Position numbers and translations under genes: made by a program
The notes under the pieces: model-generated
What the model saw: the letters and a program-made list of their open reading frames with translations, nothing else
The model's database searches: none
What the model was told of the DNA's origin: nothing
Shown: piece by piece, positions 62,053 to 64,000 of the stretch
Numbering within the stretch: the first letter of the stretch is position 1
How the letters are laid out: each line of letters opens with the position of its first letter
DNA from: Sulfitobacter albidus
Lineage (GTDB): Bacteria; Pseudomonadota; Alphaproteobacteria; Rhodobacterales; Rhodobacteraceae
Reading direction: 5' to 3'
NCBI RefSeq assembly: GCF_018200035.1
Contig: NZ_CP073581.1
Coordinates: 1,050,501-1,114,500 of the forward strand
DNA length: 64,000 bases

Positions 62053-62652
62053 ATGTTGATCGAAGAGACAAATGTGCCCGATGCGGCCCTGCCGGTAGAC
62101 GCGTTGAAGGCGCATTTGCGTCTCGGGAGCGGGTTTGGCCAGGATACGGTGCAGGACGGTGTGCTCGCAGGGTTCTTGCGTGCGGCGTTGGCGGCGGTGG
62201 AGGCGCGCACGGGCAAGGCGCTGATGGCGCGGGAATTCACGCAGAGCGTCGGCGAACTGCGTGGTGCGGAAGCGCTGAACCTTGCCGTGGCACCGGTGAC
62301 GGTGATCGCATCGGTGACGCTGGTCAGCCGCGATGGCGCGGAGCAGACGGTGTCGCCGGATATCTACTGGCTGGAACGCGACGGGCACACGCCCAAGCTG
62401 CGCGCGGCGGCGGCCTGTTTGCCAGGGCCCGAGCGGGGCGGCGCGTTGCGGGTACGGTTTCTGGCGGGCTTTGGTGCGGAGTTCGACGATCTGCCCGCCG
62501 ATTTGCGTCAGGCGGTGCTGATGCTGGCCGCGCATTACTATGAATACCGCCACGACACGGCGCTGAGCGATGGCTGCATGCCCTTTGGCGTGTCCTCGCT
62601 GATCGAGCGGTTCCGCAATCTGCGGATCGGCCTGAGCGGGGCGCGCACGTGA
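62053..62652 (+). CDS. GTA g6, head-tail connector protein
   Basis: A 199-aa adaptor between portal and tail (phage gp6-like head-tail connector family). EETNVPDAALPVDALKAHLR opens the fold; AGFLRAALAAVEARTGKALM, VSPDIYWLERDGHTPKLRAA, LPADLRQAVLMLAAHYYEYR and MPFGVSSLIERFRNLRIG follow the family order. ATG 62053 is preferred over ATG 62026. Its 3' end overlaps g7 by four bases. Confidence 0.9.
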   Translation: MLIEETNVPDAALPVDALKAHLRLGSGFGQDTVQDGVLAGFLRAALAAVEARTGKALMAREFTQSVGELRGAEALNLAVAPVTVIASVTLVSRDGAEQTVSPDIYWLERDGHTPKLRAAAACLPGPERGGALRVRFLAGFGAEFDDLPADLRQAVLMLAAHYYEYRHDTALSDGCMPFGVSSLIERFRNLRIGLSGART

Positions 62653-62987
62653 GCGCGCCGCGTCTCAACCGCCGCCTTGTGCTGGAGGCACCGACGCGTC
62701 TGGGCGACGGGGCGGGCGGCTTTGTCGAGGGGTGGGCGCCGTTGGGCGCGCTCTGGGCGGAGGTGCGTCCGAGCACGGGCAGCGAGACCGCGCAGGGCGG
62801 CGCGCCGATCAGCCGGATGCGCTACCGCATCACGGTACGCGGCGCCCCCGTCGGCAGCCCGGAACGGCCTGCGGCACAGCAGCGGTTTCGCGAAGACGGT
62901 CGGATTTTCACCATCGAAGCAGTGACGGAGCGCGACAGCGAGGGGCGCTATCTGACCTGCTTTGCCCAAGAGGAGCAGGTGGTATGA
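62649..62987 (+). CDS. GTA g7, head-tail adaptor/closure protein
   Basis: A 112-aa protein of the phage head-tail joining family. SAPRLNRRLVLEAPTRLGDG, GFVEGWAPLGALWAEVRPST, SRMRYRITVRGAPVGSPERP and GRIFTIEAVTERDSEGRYLT are the typical strands. The start is GTG 62649 in a GTGA overlap with g6, and it ends in an ATGA overlap with g8. Confidence 0.88.
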   Translation: MSAPRLNRRLVLEAPTRLGDGAGGFVEGWAPLGALWAEVRPSTGSETAQGGAPISRMRYRITVRGAPVGSPERPAAQQRFREDGRIFTIEAVTERDSEGRYLTCFAQEEQVV

Positions 62988-63394
62988 GCTATGCGTATTC
63001 GGCGGCCTTACAGACCGCGATCTTTGGTGCGTTGAGCGCGGATGCGGCGCTGTCGCAGGAGGTCGGCGACGCGATCTATGACGCGGTGCCTTCGGGCACA
63101 TTGCCCGACATCTACGTTCGGCTGGGATCGGAGAGCGTGCGGGACGCCTCAGACGCGAGTGGCGCGGGATCTGCGCATCAGGTGACCGTTTCCGTCATCA
63201 CGACGGCCCCCGGCTTTGCCAGTGCGAAACGCGCGGCGGGGGCGGTGAGTGACGCGCTGCACGAGGCCGATCTGACCCTTGATGCCGGGCGGCTTGTCTC
63301 GCTGCGGTTCGAGCGGGCGACGGCGCGGCGCATCGATGGCGCCTCGGCGCGGCAAATTGATCTGCGCTTTCGCGCGCGGATCTCGGACGACTGA
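62984..63394 (+). CDS. GTA g8, DUF3168 tail-completion protein
   Basis: A 136-aa protein of the DUF3168 family, which includes tail-completion (HK97 gp10-like) proteins that join tail tube to head. MSYAYSAALQTAIFGALSAD, VGDAIYDAVPSGTLPDIYVR, LGSESVRDASDASGAGSAHQ and FERATARRIDGASARQIDLR are typical. ATG 62984 overlaps the g7 stop. A 39-base gap separates it from g9. Confidence 0.88.
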   Translation: MSYAYSAALQTAIFGALSADAALSQEVGDAIYDAVPSGTLPDIYVRLGSESVRDASDASGAGSAHQVTVSVITTAPGFASAKRAAGAVSDALHEADLTLDAGRLVSLRFERATARRIDGASARQIDLRFRARISDD

Positions 63395-63433
63395 TTTTCA
63401 CTGGCCGCAAGGCACATCCAAGGAGTACGGCAC

Positions 63434-63862
63434 ATGGCTGTTCAGGCAGGTAAAGACCTTTTGGTCAAGGTGGACATGACCACCGACGGGAATTTCGAAA
63501 CACTGGCGGGGCTGCGCGCGACGCGCATCAGCTTTAACGCGGAGGCGGTGGATGTCACCGCGCTGGACAGCTCGGGCGGGTGGCGTGAGCTGCTGGGCGG
63601 CGCCGGTGTACGCTCCGCCGCGATCAGCGGGTCGGGGGTGTTTCGCGATGCCGCGACCGATGAGCGGGCGCGCCAGCTGCTGTTCGACGGGCTGACACCG
63701 GATTTTCAGGTGGTGATCCCCGGTTTTGGCGTGGTCGAGGGGCCGTTTCAGGTGACGGCGCTGGAATACGCAGGCCAGCTGAACGGGGAGGCGACCTATG
63801 AGATCAGCCTCGCCTCGGCCGGTGAGCTGCAATTCATCGCAGACGTTGATCCGGTCATCTGA
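63434..63862 (+). CDS. GTA g9, major tail protein
   Basis: A 142-aa tail-tube protein. GKDLLVKVDMTTDGNFETLA, GLRATRISFNAEAVDVTALD, SSGGWRELLGGAGVRSAAIS and LLFDGLTPDFQVVIPGFGVV follow the phage major-tail TP901-1-like pattern. The sequence AAGGAGTACGGCAC precedes ATG 63434. Confidence 0.93.
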   Translation: MAVQAGKDLLVKVDMTTDGNFETLAGLRATRISFNAEAVDVTALDSSGGWRELLGGAGVRSAAISGSGVFRDAATDERARQLLFDGLTPDFQVVIPGFGVVEGPFQVTALEYAGQLNGEATYEISLASAGELQFIADVDPVI

Positions 63863-63864
63863 GC

Positions 63865-64000
63865 ATGACCAATCGGTGGAGGGGAGAGGTGGCGATCACG
63901 CTCGACGGTCAGGCGTACCGGATGCGCCTGACGCTGGGTGCGCTGGCCGAGCTTGAGGACGAGCTGGGCGAAGGGTCGCTAATGGCGCTGGTGGAGCGGT
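63865..64000 (+). CDS. GTA g10, tail assembly chaperone-like protein, N-terminal part
   Basis: The frame opens at ATG 63865, two bases after the g9 stop, and runs out of the window. MTNRWRGEVAITLDGQAYRM, RLTLGALAELEDELGEGSLM match the GTA TAC-type (gp10) family that has the conserved RLTLGALAELE phrase. The 3' end is outside the window. Confidence 0.85.
   Translation, partial: MTNRWRGEVAITLDGQAYRMRLTLGALAELEDELGEGSLMALVER

Overview
The window is high-GC chromosomal DNA of an alphaproteobacterium, almost certainly a member of the Rhodobacterales (Roseobacter group). The evidence is a gene-transfer-agent (GTA) head-tail cluster in the Rhodobacter gene order, a GapR-type DUF2312 protein, an NDUFA12 homologue, a ScfR/DUF2083 regulator, and typical neighbourhoods such as znuA/zur-znuCB, accB-accC-aat, rpsF-rpsR-rplI and fabD-fabG-acpP-fabF-mltG.

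Layout: 1-1116 is the C-terminal part of an RTX (Ca2+-binding repeat) exoprotein. 1669-10734 is a 9.07-kb integrated element in a tRNA-Thr(TGT) gene, bounded by a 49-bp perfect direct repeat. It carries a tyrosine integrase, an orphan protein, an AlpA/excisionase-like HTH protein, a small accessory protein and a Rep_trans-like initiator. Its cargo is an ApeA-like HEPN protein, an unusual acyl-carrier-protein/formylglycine-enzyme-fold fusion, and a small orphan. 10888-13778 is a kynurenine-pathway operon (orphan-kynA-kynU). 13815-16943 is the zinc-uptake locus with a Zur operator. 16940-22179 holds a SAP-domain protein, a PhoX phosphatase with a broken frame, two GNAT acetyltransferases and a photolyase-like protein with a rearranged domain order. 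22311-24338 is clpP-clpX. 24419-30573 holds RidA, a membrane protein, NDUFA12, a DUF2155 protein, aat, accC, accB and an acyl-CoA synthetase. 30592-31722 is a second RTX protein. 31908-37127 is a complete branched-chain-amino-acid-type ABC importer. 37361-42079 is a ScfR-type regulator and a transporter-fused two-component system. 42167-50520 holds a FliM/FliN-like protein, GapR, trigger factor, a lytic transglycosylase, ribosomal proteins S6/S18/L9, YceI and a cytochrome b561-YceI fusion. 50678-56567 is the fatty-acid synthesis block plus mltG. 56715-64000 is the start of the GTA cluster (g1 to g10, cut by the window end).

Two points stand out. First, the tRNA-Thr element carries a cargo pair that looks like a candidate conflict/defence module: a HEPN protein with an Rx4H motif, and a protein joining an acyl-carrier domain to an FGE/SUMF1 fold whose two catalytic cysteine positions are both serine. 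Second, at least three and probably five genes (phoX, accC, accB, the FliM-like gene, GTA g1) are each broken by what looks like a single missing base in a G or C run. Because accB and accC are normally essential, this points to residual homopolymer errors in the sequence rather than real gene loss.

All assignments come from reading the sequence and remembered family knowledge; no database search was run.
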